In this document: positions 34,079 to 43,414 of the stretch, one piece after another
Position numbering within the stretch: position 1 is the stretch's first letter
How the letters are laid out: each line of letters starts with the position of its first letter
From: Bordetella parapertussis
GTDB taxonomy: Bacteria; Pseudomonadota; Gammaproteobacteria; Burkholderiales; Burkholderiaceae_C
Direction of reading: 5' to 3'
DNA length: 64,000 bases
Assembly (NCBI GenBank): GCA_945861305.1
Contig: CAMATW010000007.1
Span: forward strand, 1-64,000
The notes under the pieces: generated by a model
Told to the model about the DNA's origin: nothing
Seen by the model: the letters and a program-made list of their open reading frames with translations, nothing else
The model's database searches: none
Position numbers and translations under genes: made by a program

Positions 34079-35467
34079 ATGATGCAAGACATGGGAACCA
34101 CCTTGGTTATTTGGGCAGCCATTTTGGGTGCGATTGCGGCAGGTTCTATGGTGCTTGGCGCCATTGTTGGCATCACCACGCCGATGTCAAACTCCACCGT
34201 TGGGGCCATGTGCGGCTTTGGCGCTGGTGCTTTGATCTCTGCGTTAGCGCTGGAACTGGTGTCGCCCACCGTTGAAGCCCTGGCCCACGCCGATATCGCC
34301 GACCGTGCGGAAGAAATTCACCACTTCATCACCCTCTTGCTGGCCATGCTGGGGGGTGGCTTGATCTTCATACTGCTTGACCAATTGCTCAGTGCGCATG
34401 GTGGCTATTTACGCAAAGGTGCTTACGTGATTGCCCAGCATGCGCGTAACAAAACCAAGCGGCAAGCTGACTTGATGCAGTCGATTGGCAACTCCTCTTT
34501 TTTCAGCAGCATGTCCCCTGACATGATGCATGATTTGGTCAAGCAGTTGCATCCCAAATTCTTGGTCCAAGAGGAAGCCTTGTTCTCTATCGGTGACTCT
34601 TCCACCGAGCTGTACATCGTGCGCTCAGGGTCTATCACCTTGACGCACTCCGATGGCAGCAGTCACACGGCGGAGCGGGGAGACTTGTTGGGTGAGGTGT
34701 CTTTCTTGTCGCACCAAGCCCACAGCACCACCGCTGTGGCAGAGCATGGTCCAGCCGAGCTACTCGTGCTACACAAATCACAGTACGATGTTTTTTCGCG
34801 CAGCCATCCCGAATTTGTGACCTCTGTTCGGGAACTGGCCGCTCAACGTATTTTGGAAAACAAACGCCATATCGACCAAGCCGCTGTTGCCAAGCAAGCA
34901 TGGGCCAATTTGGCGATTGATGCCATCCGAACTGGCGGCAGTGAAGTTCCCACCGCCACCGACTTGAACAATATGAAAGAGGAACACAACAACGCAGGCA
35001 TGGCCATTTGGTTGGGCAATTTGCTCGACGTGATTCCTGAGAGTTTTGTGATTGGCACGGTCATGCTGTCCATCGTGGCGGCCAAAGTGGCTGCAGGTGT
35101 TCCTGTGACCTTTTTTGAAGTCATGCCGCTGACCTTGGTCGGCGCCTTGTTTTTGGCCAATTTTCCCGAGGCCTTGTCTGCCAGCGTGAACATGAAGGCC
35201 CAAGGTTTTTCAACCTTCAAAATCATTATGCTTTGGTCGGTACTGACCGTCATTTGTGCGGTGGGTGCAGCATTTGGCGCTTATGTCGGCGAGTCTATTC
35301 CCCACTCAGCCATGATCGTGGTGGAAGGGATTGCCGCAGGTGCGATGTTGACCATGATTGGCTCGGCGATGCTGCCAGAAGCAGCACATTTATCCACGCC
35401 CAATATGGCTGGCTTTTCTACCTTGGTAGGCTTTGTGTCCGCGGTAGGATTCAAGCTTTTTGAATAA
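34079..35467 (+). CDS. ZIP-like membrane protein with inserted cyclic-nucleotide-binding-like domain
   Basis: 462 residues. Three N-terminal helices (about 8-30, 40-62 with GFGAGALISALALELVSP, 83-103), a cytoplasmic insert (about 105-300), then five C-terminal helices. The insert contains a CRP-type fold: EEALFSIGDSSTELYIVRSG, then GDLLGEVSFLSHQAHSTTAV; the phosphate-cassette Arg is His here. Helices 4 and 5 carry DVIPESFVIG and ANFPEALSAS, which line up with HNFPEG and HNIPEG of ZIP metal transporters but lack both histidines. Either ATG (34079 or 34082) may start it. It ends 4 nt before ureD. Confidence 0.88.
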   Translation: MMQDMGTTLVIWAAILGAIAAGSMVLGAIVGITTPMSNSTVGAMCGFGAGALISALALELVSPTVEALAHADIADRAEEIHHFITLLLAMLGGGLIFILLDQLLSAHGGYLRKGAYVIAQHARNKTKRQADLMQSIGNSSFFSSMSPDMMHDLVKQLHPKFLVQEEALFSIGDSSTELYIVRSGSITLTHSDGSSHTAERGDLLGEVSFLSHQAHSTTAVAEHGPAELLVLHKSQYDVFSRSHPEFVTSVRELAAQRILENKRHIDQAAVAKQAWANLAIDAIRTGGSEVPTATDLNNMKEEHNNAGMAIWLGNLLDVIPESFVIGTVMLSIVAAKVAAGVPVTFFEVMPLTLVGALFLANFPEALSASVNMKAQGFSTFKIIMLWSVLTVICAVGAAFGAYVGESIPHSAMIVVEGIAAGAMLTMIGSAMLPEAAHLSTPNMAGFSTLVGFVSAVGFKLFE

Positions 35468-35471
35468 AGCC

Positions 35472-36302
35472 ATGGGCTGGCAAGCCAAACTCAGCATCGA
35501 TTACAGCGTTGAAGATGGTCATTGTGTGGCACGTCATGTGCATGATGGCCCTCTTCGTATTTTGAAGAGCCTTTACCCTGAGGGTGACAAGGTATGTCAC
35601 AACATCTTGGTCCATCCGCCCAGCGGCTTGGTGGGTGGTGACAGCCTTGATATCAAGCTACATCTTCATGAATATGCCCACGCTTTGCTCACCACCCCTG
35701 GGGCCACGCGTTTTTACCATTCAGAGGGCTTAACCGCGTCGCAACGCATACACGCTACTTTAGGCTGTGGCGCTCGTCTGGAGTGGTTACCGCTTGAAGC
35801 ATTGGCCTACAGCGGGTGTTATGCCAGTAACCAAGTGAAATTCAATTTGGCCAGTGACAGCCAACTGATGGCCTGGGATGTCACAGCCTTGGGTTTGCCA
35901 CATGCAGGTCAAGCGTTTACCTCGGGGCAATATCAGCAACATCTGGAAATTGAGGGGTTGTGGCTTGAGCGGGGATTGATACAAGCCAGCGACCACCGCT
36001 TGTTGCACAGCCCCTTGGGGCTGAATGGACACAGCTGCCAAGGCACCTTGGTGTTTGCGCAAGGCAGCGCCATGTCAGACGAGCTATTGCAACAGGTCAT
36101 TGCACTTGCACGCAAGCTGTGTGAGCAGCATGCTTTGGTGTTGCAAGCTGGGGTTAGCTCACCCGACCCTAGCTTGGTACTGGTGCGGGTGCTGTCTGCT
36201 CAAGTGGAGCAAGCCATGGACTTGCTGCGTCGAGTTTGGCTGGTTTGGCGCTCTGAGTTATGGCAACTGCCCGCTGTAGCGCCCCGTATATGGGCAATGT
36301 AA
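35472..36302 (+). CDS. ureD: Urease accessory protein UreD
   Basis: 276 residues; with UreF and UreG it forms the complex that loads nickel into urease. The core GPLRILKSLYPEGDKVCHNILVHPPSGLVGGD (quoted in two parts: GPLRILKSLYPEGD, then ILVHPPSGLVGGD) is the UreD hallmark, followed by TTPGATRFYHSEG and LEWLPLEALAYSGC. ATG at 35472 (MGWQAKLSIDY) fits the family; the TTG at 35460 would overlap the ZIP-like gene. It lies about 19 kb from ureABCEFG, although it has the same orientation, and is probably transcribed with the channel genes. Confidence 0.93.
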   Translation: MGWQAKLSIDYSVEDGHCVARHVHDGPLRILKSLYPEGDKVCHNILVHPPSGLVGGDSLDIKLHLHEYAHALLTTPGATRFYHSEGLTASQRIHATLGCGARLEWLPLEALAYSGCYASNQVKFNLASDSQLMAWDVTALGLPHAGQAFTSGQYQQHLEIEGLWLERGLIQASDHRLLHSPLGLNGHSCQGTLVFAQGSAMSDELLQQVIALARKLCEQHALVLQAGVSSPDPSLVLVRVLSAQVEQAMDLLRRVWLVWRSELWQLPAVAPRIWAM

Positions 36303-36307
36303 ACCAA

Positions 36308-36601
36308 CTATTTAAAAGCAAACAAGTACTTCACGCCAGCAGGTCCCGCTTGCAATTCAAAGCGGGTCACCTTATCGATGAAAAATAATTCACCCATTAA
36401 ATAGTTGGTGGTTTCGCCCTTGGACTTGAGAGCCAAGTCGCCTTCTAATACAAGCCCCAAAACTTCTTGCCGGTTGGTAGATTCAGGCACATTGCGCAGC
36501 GGCTCTAATTCACCCAAAACAGGTGAAACGAATCCTTGTTCAGCGAGATGTTGTTTAAACTGTCCAATCCCCTGACCCAAAACAATTGTGTTCGATTCCA
36601 T
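36308..36601 (-). CDS. Small cupin-like protein
   Basis: 97 residues. The C-terminal half (LGLVLEGDLALKSKGETTNY then GELFFIDKVTRFELQAGPAG) has the alternating beta pattern of a cupin or AraC-type sensor barrel but lacks an obvious metal-binding His motif. Function unknown. Convergent with ureD and divergent from the CDP-diacylglycerol diphosphatase gene. Confidence 0.6.
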   Translation of the reverse strand: MESNTIVLGQGIGQFKQHLAEQGFVSPVLGELEPLRNVPESTNRQEVLGLVLEGDLALKSKGETTNYLMGELFFIDKVTRFELQAGPAGVKYLFAFK

Positions 36602-36610
36602 TCATACATC

Positions 36611-37300
36611 ATGATGCAGAAATATGTTCGCTTGATGACAATTTGTCGCGTATGGCTTGCCTGTATTTTTCTATTCCCATTGGGTGGCCTTTATGCCACG
36701 CCAAACAGCGACATACTGCTAGACATCGTCCAGCATTGTGTTGACCCCAAGCTAGAGAACTATTGCACCCGATGTCGAGCGCCCATTGCAGAAGCGGCCT
36801 GCACCCTCGATACTTCCTGCAGAAAAACCACGGAGGTTTGGTCGATCAACACTGAATATGTCGCCATTCGAGATATCAAGATGTGCGGTTGCCCTGCGTC
36901 TTTTGTCCACGGACTGGTGATGCCTTTGCAAGCCATCACAGGGGTTGAAGACCTTTTGCGTCCCGAAGGGATATGGCAGTACGCATGGGATATCGCTACA
37001 AAACGAATTGAATCCGATTCCATCGCCTTGGTCGTCAACCCGCAGAACTTTAGGTCACAAAATCAACTGCATGTTCACCTGGTTCGCTTAAAACCCCAGG
37101 CAAGAGCCGAGTTCAAAAGCATGGCAACAGGGACCAGCCCTAACTTATTGAATGTCTGGAAGATTGCAGCCGAGTTGGCCAAGCAACAAAATTTGCCAGA
37201 CTACGGTGTGCTTGTAACCAAAGAGGAAAGTGGCGGTTTTAGGGTGGTGGTGACTGCTCAAAGCCCAGGAGGTTTATTCACTCAGTATGTTTGCCGATGA
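36611..37300 (+). CDS. cdh: CDP-diacylglycerol diphosphatase
   Basis: About 229 residues. An N-terminal hydrophobic signal/anchor (about 12-30, VWLACIFLFPLGGLYA), then the Cdh domain of the HIT-like superfamily: ILLDIVQHCVDPKLENYC, a mid region, and the HIT-type QNQLHVHLVRLKP (about 151-163) with two histidines. Cdh hydrolyses CDP-diacylglycerol to phosphatidate and CMP. The start could be 36611, 36614 or 36635; 36611 keeps a basic n-region. Lower GC than the purine genes. Confidence 0.85.
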   Translation: MMQKYVRLMTICRVWLACIFLFPLGGLYATPNSDILLDIVQHCVDPKLENYCTRCRAPIAEAACTLDTSCRKTTEVWSINTEYVAIRDIKMCGCPASFVHGLVMPLQAITGVEDLLRPEGIWQYAWDIATKRIESDSIALVVNPQNFRSQNQLHVHLVRLKPQARAEFKSMATGTSPNLLNVWKIAAELAKQQNLPDYGVLVTKEESGGFRVVVTAQSPGGLFTQYVCR

Positions 37301-37371
37301 TCCTCAAGGTGTCATCAAATTTTCATGCGGCATTTTTAAGATGACTCGTCTTCCCTTTCACTTGCACACCC

Positions 37372-38598
37372 ATGTTCAAGCACTTTGATAAATTACTGTT
37401 TACTTCTTTCTTATTTGCCACATTTGGCGCCATTGCTGAACAAAATACCCCCATTCAGAATATTCAACTAGGGCCTAGACCATTTTTTTTGGTCTCCCAA
37501 ATGAACGATTCACCCTTGAAGCGAAAACTGCAAAATTGCACCAACGGACCTTTCAAGAAATCGGATTTTTCCATTGGTCACCGCGGTGCTGCCTTGATGT
37601 TTCCAGAGCACACCGTCGAGTCCTATGAGGCGGCAGCTCGCATGGGCGCTGGCGTGGTGGAGTGTGATGTCACCTTCACCAAAGACAAAGAACTGGTGTG
37701 CCGACATGCACAAAATGATTTGCACACCACGACCAATATTTTGCTCACCCCCTTGGCAGCCAAATGCACCAAGCCGTTTAGCCCCTTTGACCCCAACACC
37801 AACACACCCGCGTCTGCCGAGTGCAGGGCCAGCGACATCACTTTGGCGGAATTCAAATCTCTGCGCGGAAAAATGGATGGCTTCAACCCTAAGGCTCTGA
37901 CATCAACAAAATTTGTGGCTGGCACACCTGCTTGGCGAACAGACCTGTATTCAGGGCCCACCAGCGGCACGCTAATGAGTCACAAGGAAAGCATTGCGCT
38001 GTTCAAACGGCTAGGTGTGAAGATGACGCCCGAGTTGAAAGAAGCCTCTGTGCCCATGCCATTCGAGGGGTTCACTCAGCAGCAATACGCTCAGAAGATG
38101 ATTGATGAATACAAACAAGCTGGCGTCAAACCCAGCCAAGTGTTTCCCCAATCTTTCAATGAGCAGGATATTTTGTATTGGATTGGAAACGAGCCAATGT
38201 TTGCCAAGCAAGCTGTTTTCCTAGACGCAGCAGAAACTGTCAAAGACTTGCCACCCCTTGAGAAGCTCAATGACTACAAACGAAAAGGCGTCAAGATTGT
38301 GGCGCCTCCGCTGTTCGCTTTGTTAGCTTTAGAAGATGGAAAACTGGTGCCATCTGCCTATGCCAAAAATATCAAAAAAGCAGAGCTTGACATCATCACT
38401 TGGTCGCTAGAGCGCTCGGGCGTCATGGCTTTGGAGAAAGGCGGTTGGTATTACCAATCGGTCACCGATGGCATCCACCATGAAGGTGACATTCTTGAAG
38501 CTCTTCATGTTCTGAACAAGGATGTGGGTATTCGTGGCATCTTTTCAGACTGGCCAGCCACAGTCACTTTTTATGCAAACTGTATGGGACTTAAGTGA
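37372..38598 (+). CDS. Glycerophosphodiester phosphodiesterase, periplasmic
   Basis: 408 residues with a signal peptide (about 1-22). The GDPD core begins [20 protein letters not shown] (about 64-83) with the catalytic HRG and a later [17 protein letters not shown], both metal-binding. It cleaves glycerophosphodiesters to glycerol-3-phosphate and alcohol. An insert around residues 120-180 contains paired cysteines, usual in the long periplasmic type. With cdh upstream it suggests phospholipid turnover. The next gene overlaps by GTGA. Confidence 0.9.
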   Translation: MFKHFDKLLFTSFLFATFGAIAEQNTPIQNIQLGPRPFFLVSQMNDSPLKRKLQNCTNGPFKKSDFSIGHRGAALMFPEHTVESYEAAARMGAGVVECDVTFTKDKELVCRHAQNDLHTTTNILLTPLAAKCTKPFSPFDPNTNTPASAECRASDITLAEFKSLRGKMDGFNPKALTSTKFVAGTPAWRTDLYSGPTSGTLMSHKESIALFKRLGVKMTPELKEASVPMPFEGFTQQQYAQKMIDEYKQAGVKPSQVFPQSFNEQDILYWIGNEPMFAKQAVFLDAAETVKDLPPLEKLNDYKRKGVKIVAPPLFALLALEDGKLVPSAYAKNIKKAELDIITWSLERSGVMALEKGGWYYQSVTDGIHHEGDILEALHVLNKDVGIRGIFSDWPATVTFYANCMGLK

Positions 38599-39086
38599 AA
38601 AATTTACCGAAGTGGATCTCCAAAGTCATTGTGTTTCTTATATCTCTGTTGATACCTGTTTCACCATTGCTTATGTCCTTGCTGTTTTGGAGGAAGAAGT
38701 TTATTCTTGAGTACAGCAACAGTGTGAAGAAAATGCGCATCCACTTAGAGGCGATATCGCAAGGGCCTGTGCGACATTTTTTAGAAGATGTTTTTTTACA
38801 GAATAAAAATATCCCTGTACAAATACAAGGCTCTTGCGTTCAATGTGGCAATTGCTGCTTAGAGAAAAAGTGCTTCTTTCTAGAACCTGTGGGCGAAGAT
38901 AAATTCCAATGTGGCATTTACGATTCAACTTGGCGTCGATTCTCCAACTGCAATTCCTACCCACTCCATGCAGAAGATATAGAGCGATACAACTGTCCCA
39001 GCTATTCCGTTGTGCCTATTCGCCTTCGAATTCACCCTGAGACAGGCGGAAAACTAAATGGAAACCAACTGACGAATCCCTTTTGA
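38595..39086 (+). CDS. YkgJ-family cysteine cluster protein, membrane-anchored
   Basis: 163 residues starting at a GTG that overlaps the GDPD stop (GTGA). N-terminal transmembrane segment about 8-30, then the cluster [13 protein letters not shown] (about 76-88) and further Cys in QCGIYD and NCNSYP, typical of zinc or iron-chelating YkgJ-like proteins of unknown function. Its last 33 nt overlap the convergent urtE gene. Confidence 0.75.
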   Translation: MKNLPKWISKVIVFLISLLIPVSPLLMSLLFWRKKFILEYSNSVKKMRIHLEAISQGPVRHFLEDVFLQNKNIPVQIQGSCVQCGNCCLEKKCFFLEPVGEDKFQCGIYDSTWRRFSNCNSYPLHAEDIERYNCPSYSVVPIRLRIHPETGGKLNGNQLTNPF

Positions 39087-39746
39087 TTGCATCTCGCTGC
39101 CAGGGCCCTGTGCGATAACTTCGCCGCGCTCCATGACAAGGTAGTGGTCGGCCAATTCCTCTGCAAAATCGTAGTACTGCTCGCACAACAAAATAGCTAT
39201 GTCGCCTCGTTTGGCCAGTTGTTGGATGACGCGGCCAATGTCTTTGATGATGCTCGGTTGTATGCCCTCAGTAGGTTCGTCCAGTACCAATAGTCTTGGC
39301 GCACCCGCCAACGCTCTGGCAATGGCCAACTGTTGTTGTTGACCACCCGACAAATCTCCGCCTCGTCGGTGGCGCATTTGGTCCAAGATGGGAAACATTT
39401 CAAATAACTCCGCAGGAATTGGCGTACCTGCTTTTTGCGTGGCCAAGCCCATGCGTAAATTGTCTTCCACCGTCAATCGATTGAAAATTTCCCGTCCTTG
39501 CGGCACATAGCCAATGCCAGCTTTGGCGCGTTCGTAGGGGGTTGCCTTGGTGATTAATTGACCATCAAAAGTGATGGTGCCCTCGCGCAGTGGCACCAAG
39601 CCCATCAGAGCTTTCAGCAAAGTAGTTTTGCCCACACCATTGCGCCCCAGCAACACCGTCACCTGTCCCGCATGGGTTTGCAAGCTGACGTTGCGCAAAA
39701 TATGGGAGCCGCCATAGTATTGGTGAATATTTTGTACTTGCAGCAT
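39054..39746 (-). CDS. urtE: Urea ABC transporter ATPase UrtE
   Basis: 230 residues. Walker A LLGRNGVGKTTLLKAL (about 33-48), signature LSGGQQQQLAIARALA (about 134-149), Walker [17 protein letters not shown]. The phrase [10 protein letters not shown] is characteristic of UrtE among LivF-like ATPases. Last gene of urtABCDE. Its end overlaps the convergent YkgJ-like gene. Confidence 0.93.
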   Translation of the reverse strand: MLQVQNIHQYYGGSHILRNVSLQTHAGQVTVLLGRNGVGKTTLLKALMGLVPLREGTITFDGQLITKATPYERAKAGIGYVPQGREIFNRLTVEDNLRMGLATQKAGTPIPAELFEMFPILDQMRHRRGGDLSGGQQQQLAIARALAGAPRLLVLDEPTEGIQPSIIKDIGRVIQQLAKRGDIAILLCEQYYDFAEELADHYLVMERGEVIAQGPGSEMQSKGIRQLVSI

Positions 39747-39749
39747 GGC

Positions 39750-40622
39750 TTAGCGTCCTAAATACACATCAATCACACGCTCATCGACTTGGACTTGCTC
39801 GAAGCTGCCTTGGGCCAACACTGAGCCATCGCAAAGCACGGTCACGATGTCTGATATTTGCCGAATAAATCCCATATCGTGCTCAACCACCATCAAAGAG
39901 TGTTTGCCCTTTAAAGACAAAAACAGTTCAGCAGTGCGTTCGGTTTCTTGGTCGGTCATGCCAGCAACCGGTTCATCTAACAGCAGCAGTTTGGGGTCTT
40001 GCATCAACAACATGCCGATCTCTAGCCATTGTTTTTGGCCATGGCTCAGGAGTCCCGCCATGCGGCTTAGGTCTTGGCTTAATCGGATGGTTTCCAAGAC
40101 TTCGCACAAACGGTCTTGTTGTACCCCGTTCAATCTGAACACCATGGAAGCCGTCACATTTTTAGCAGTCGCCAACGCAAGCTCTAGGTTTTCCCAAACG
40201 CTTAAATGTTCAAACACCGTGGGTTTTTGGAATTTGCGTCCAATACCCAGTTGCGCAATCTCGGGTTCGTTGTGGCGCAGCAAATCGATGGTGCTGCCGA
40301 AAAACACCTGACCACTGTCTGGGCGGGTCTTGCCTGTGATGATGTCCATCATGGTGGTTTTACCTGCGCCATTGGGGCCAATGATGCAGCGCAGTTCACC
40401 CGGGGCAATGTCCAAGGACAAATTGTTGATCGCTTTGAAACCATCAAAGCTCACGTTCACATCTTCCAAATACAAAATACGACCGTGGGTCAAATCCAGC
40501 TCACCCGCTTGCAACACATGACCATAGCTGGCCTCCCTGTCGCCCGAGGACGGCGGTTGCACGCGTCGAAACTGATGCGCTTGCAGGCGTTCGCTGCCTT
40601 CGTCAAACAAGTCGGGCGTCAT
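39750..40622 (-). CDS. urtD: Urea ABC transporter ATPase UrtD
   Basis: 290 residues. Walker A CIIGPNGAGKTTMMDIITGK (about 84-103), signature LSHGQKQWLEIGMLL (about 191-205), Walker B LLLLDEPVAGMTDQE; the SHGQKQWLEI form is typical of UrtD. An N-terminal extension of about 45 residues precedes the domain. Overlaps urtC by ATGA. Confidence 0.93.
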   Translation of the reverse strand: MTPDLFDEGSERLQAHQFRRVQPPSSGDREASYGHVLQAGELDLTHGRILYLEDVNVSFDGFKAINNLSLDIAPGELRCIIGPNGAGKTTMMDIITGKTRPDSGQVFFGSTIDLLRHNEPEIAQLGIGRKFQKPTVFEHLSVWENLELALATAKNVTASMVFRLNGVQQDRLCEVLETIRLSQDLSRMAGLLSHGQKQWLEIGMLLMQDPKLLLLDEPVAGMTDQETERTAELFLSLKGKHSLMVVEHDMGFIRQISDIVTVLCDGSVLAQGSFEQVQVDERVIDVYLGR

Positions 40623-41740
40623 GTTGAGGCGCCTCTAGACAACCATGCTTGGCGTACTTTGTTCCACAAGCCCAAGACACCTTGGGGCATGAACAAAGTC
40701 ACTGCAATGAACAAGGCGCCCAACACATAAAGCCAAAATTCAGGCGCCACCACTGTCAGCCAACTTTTAGCCCCGTTGACCATGAAGGCGCCCAAGATGG
40801 GCCCAAGCAAACTTCCTCTGCCACCCACGGCCGCCCAAACAGCAATCTCAATGGAATTGGCTGGGCTCATCTCGCTGGGGTTGATGATGCCTACCTGCGG
40901 TACATACAAAGCACCAGCCACACCACACATCACAGCGGAAATGACCCATATGCTGATCTTGTAGGGCAAGGGTGAGTAGCCACAAAACATGACCCGACTT
41001 TCAGCATCTCGGATGGCTTGCAACACCCTGCCAAATTTGCTTTGCACCAACCACCTGGCCATCAAAAAGAAGCCCAGCAAAGTCATTGCCGTCATCACAA
41101 ACAACACCATGCGCATATGAGGTGTGGCAATGGTCATGCCCAAAATGCGTTTAAAGTCGGTGAACCCATTGTTGCCACCAAAACCTGTTTCATTGCGAAA
41201 GAACAGCAACATGAAAGCAAACGTCATGGCTTGGGTGATGATGGAGAAATACACGCCCTTGATGCGCGAGCGAAATGCAAAATAGCCAAACACCGCTGCC
41301 AACAAGCCAGGGGCTAACACCACCAACAGCAGCGTAGCTATGAAACTGTCGCTGAAATACCAATGCCAAGGCAAGGTTTTCCAATTCAAAAACACCATGA
41401 AGTCGGGCAGTTCAGATTTGTAGTTTCCATCGAGCCCAATTTGCCGCATCAGGTACATGCCCATGGCATAACCACCCAAGGCGAAGAAAACGCCATGCCC
41501 TAAGGACAAGATGCCGGTATAGCCCCAGATCAAATCCATGGCCAAGGCACAGATGGCAAAGCACATGATCTTGCCAACCAAAGACACCAGAAAATCGCTC
41601 ACATGCAAGGGGTGACCTGCTGGCACATACAAATTCAGCAGGGGTGTTATTACCCCTAAAAGCAGGATAAAACCAAGAAATGCCAGCCACCCCATAGGGC
41701 TGAGCAATGCGGGTTTAGGGGGAATAGTGATGCTGCTCAT
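40619..41740 (-). CDS. urtC: Urea ABC transporter permease UrtC
   Basis: 373 residues, about ten helices, LivM-like. SLGHGVFFALGGYAMGMYLM (about 78-97) and the region FNYGRVLQAIRDAESRVMFCGY-like coupling loop (KFGRVLQAIRDAESRVMF, about 238-255) identify the family. It starts 1 nt after the urtB stop. Confidence 0.93.
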   Translation of the reverse strand: MSSITIPPKPALLSPMGWLAFLGFILLLGVITPLLNLYVPAGHPLHVSDFLVSLVGKIMCFAICALAMDLIWGYTGILSLGHGVFFALGGYAMGMYLMRQIGLDGNYKSELPDFMVFLNWKTLPWHWYFSDSFIATLLLVVLAPGLLAAVFGYFAFRSRIKGVYFSIITQAMTFAFMLLFFRNETGFGGNNGFTDFKRILGMTIATPHMRMVLFVMTAMTLLGFFLMARWLVQSKFGRVLQAIRDAESRVMFCGYSPLPYKISIWVISAVMCGVAGALYVPQVGIINPSEMSPANSIEIAVWAAVGGRGSLLGPILGAFMVNGAKSWLTVVAPEFWLYVLGALFIAVTLFMPQGVLGLWNKVRQAWLSRGAST

Positions 41741-41741
41741 C

Positions 41742-43328
41742 TCAAGCCTCTGCGCTTCTGCCCTTCATCGCAAACAAACCTTGAGGTCGTTTTTGAATGA
41801 AGATGATGATCAACACCAAGACCGCAATCTTGGCCAGCACAGCGCCTGTCCAACCTTCTAAAAATTTATTCAGCACACCCAAACCCAGTGCTGCATACAC
41901 GGTCCCTGCTAACTGCCCCACACCGCCTAGCACCACCACCATGAAGGCGTCCACGATATAGCCTTGGCCTAAATCGGGGCCGACATTGCCGATTTGGCTG
42001 AGCGCACAACCTGCTAAGCCTGCAATACCTGAACCCAGCGCAAAGGCATAGGTGTCAATTCTTGCGGTGTTCACACCCATGCAAGAAGCCATGGCACGGT
42101 TTTGCGTGACGCCGCGCACAAACAAACCCAAACGGGTTTGGCTGATCAGCAACGCCATGCCCAGCAAAACAGCAAAGGCAAACAACACGATCAGTATGCG
42201 GTTCCATGGAAGGCTTAGGTTAGACAGCACTTGTATGCCACCACTCATCCAGCTTGGGTTTTCAACCGCCACGTTTTGTGCGCCAAACAAAGAGCGAACA
42301 GCCTGCATCAATATCAGGCTGATGCCCCACGTAGCAAGCAGGGTCTCCAAAGGGCGGCCATACAAAAACCGCAGCACGCTTCGCTCGAGGACTGCACCCA
42401 CAGCAGCAGCGGTCAAAAACGCCATGGGAAGCGCAGCCAACAAATACCAGTCGAATGCATTGGGAAGGTATTGTCGGAACATGACTTGCACCACATAAGT
42501 GGCATAAGCGCCGACCATCATCAACTCGCCATGCGCCATATTGATGACGCCCATCAAGCCATAGGTGATGGCCAAGCCCAAAGCGACCAATAACAAAATC
42601 GAGCCCAAGCTGATACCGGTGAACACCACGCCCAAGCGCTCGCCCCAAGCCAGCGCAGCTTTGATGGTGGCAAGCGAAGTGATGATTTGGGCTTTGACTT
42701 TTGCATTGGTTTCAACGCCGAGTTGTTGGTTCAATAACAACTGCGCTTCAGGCGATTGGGCTTGACCTAATGTTTGGGCAGCTTGTAACCGCTCTTGAGG
42801 GTCAGCCACACTGATGGCCATGGCGGCTTTGGCCAGCATCAAGGCATTTTTCACTTGCTCGTTGGATTCAGCTTGCAAAGCTTTGTTGATCAAAGGCAAC
42901 TTGGCCGCGTCGGGTTCCTTGGCAAGTGCCATGGCCGCTTGCAATCGAATTTTGTCATCGGGGTTAAGCAACTTCAATGCAGCCAATGCCGCGTCAATTT
43001 CACCACGCATACGGTTGTTGCTGATCACATCTTCAGCATTAGGGGGCAGAGGAATTTCAGCAGCAGTCACAGGATCAAAGGCCTTGCCATCGCGCAGGAC
43101 CAGAACTTGTTTTCCTGCGACTTTGACAGCGTCATCTGCAAGTGCTTGTAAGAAAACAGCAGTGGCTGCATCCGCTTCTTGTAATGCTTGATTCAGTACT
43201 TCTAAACGGTTGTCGGTTTCACCTTGCACCATGCCTATGGCTTGGGGATTTGTCAGTGCTTGAGCCACAGATAAACTCAAACAACTGCAAAAAAAGACAA
43301 AGCTCAACCTGATGCGGATGGTCCACAT
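41742..43328 (-). CDS. urtB: Urea ABC transporter permease UrtB
   Basis: 528 residues. Signal-like segment at 1-25, a periplasmic helical N-terminal region of about 200 residues (with repeated ALAALKLLNPDDKIRLQ-type helices) and a LivH-like permease domain (about 230-520) with INMAHGELMMVGAYATYV (about 266-283). The long N-terminal region is normal for UrtB; the paralogue at 52735 lacks it. Confidence 0.93.
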   Translation of the reverse strand: MWTIRIRLSFVFFCSCLSLSVAQALTNPQAIGMVQGETDNRLEVLNQALQEADAATAVFLQALADDAVKVAGKQVLVLRDGKAFDPVTAAEIPLPPNAEDVISNNRMRGEIDAALAALKLLNPDDKIRLQAAMALAKEPDAAKLPLINKALQAESNEQVKNALMLAKAAMAISVADPQERLQAAQTLGQAQSPEAQLLLNQQLGVETNAKVKAQIITSLATIKAALAWGERLGVVFTGISLGSILLLVALGLAITYGLMGVINMAHGELMMVGAYATYVVQVMFRQYLPNAFDWYLLAALPMAFLTAAAVGAVLERSVLRFLYGRPLETLLATWGISLILMQAVRSLFGAQNVAVENPSWMSGGIQVLSNLSLPWNRILIVLFAFAVLLGMALLISQTRLGLFVRGVTQNRAMASCMGVNTARIDTYAFALGSGIAGLAGCALSQIGNVGPDLGQGYIVDAFMVVVLGGVGQLAGTVYAALGLGVLNKFLEGWTGAVLAKIAVLVLIIIFIQKRPQGLFAMKGRSAEA

Positions 43329-43371
43329 GCGACAACTCTCGGGGAAATGGGGCTGGGGATGGAGGGGAAAG

Positions 43372-43399
43372 GTCAGTGGCGCCTCACCTCGCCACTGAC
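43372..43399 (-). other. Intercistronic hairpin after urtA
   Basis: A perfect 10-bp stem GTCAGTGGCG / CGCCACTGAC with an 8-nt loop lies between urtA and urtB, with no proper T-run. Such stems commonly protect the 3' end of the binding-protein message and raise its level over the permeases. Confidence 0.65.
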
Positions 43400-43414
43400 T
43401 TGACTCAAAAGAAC

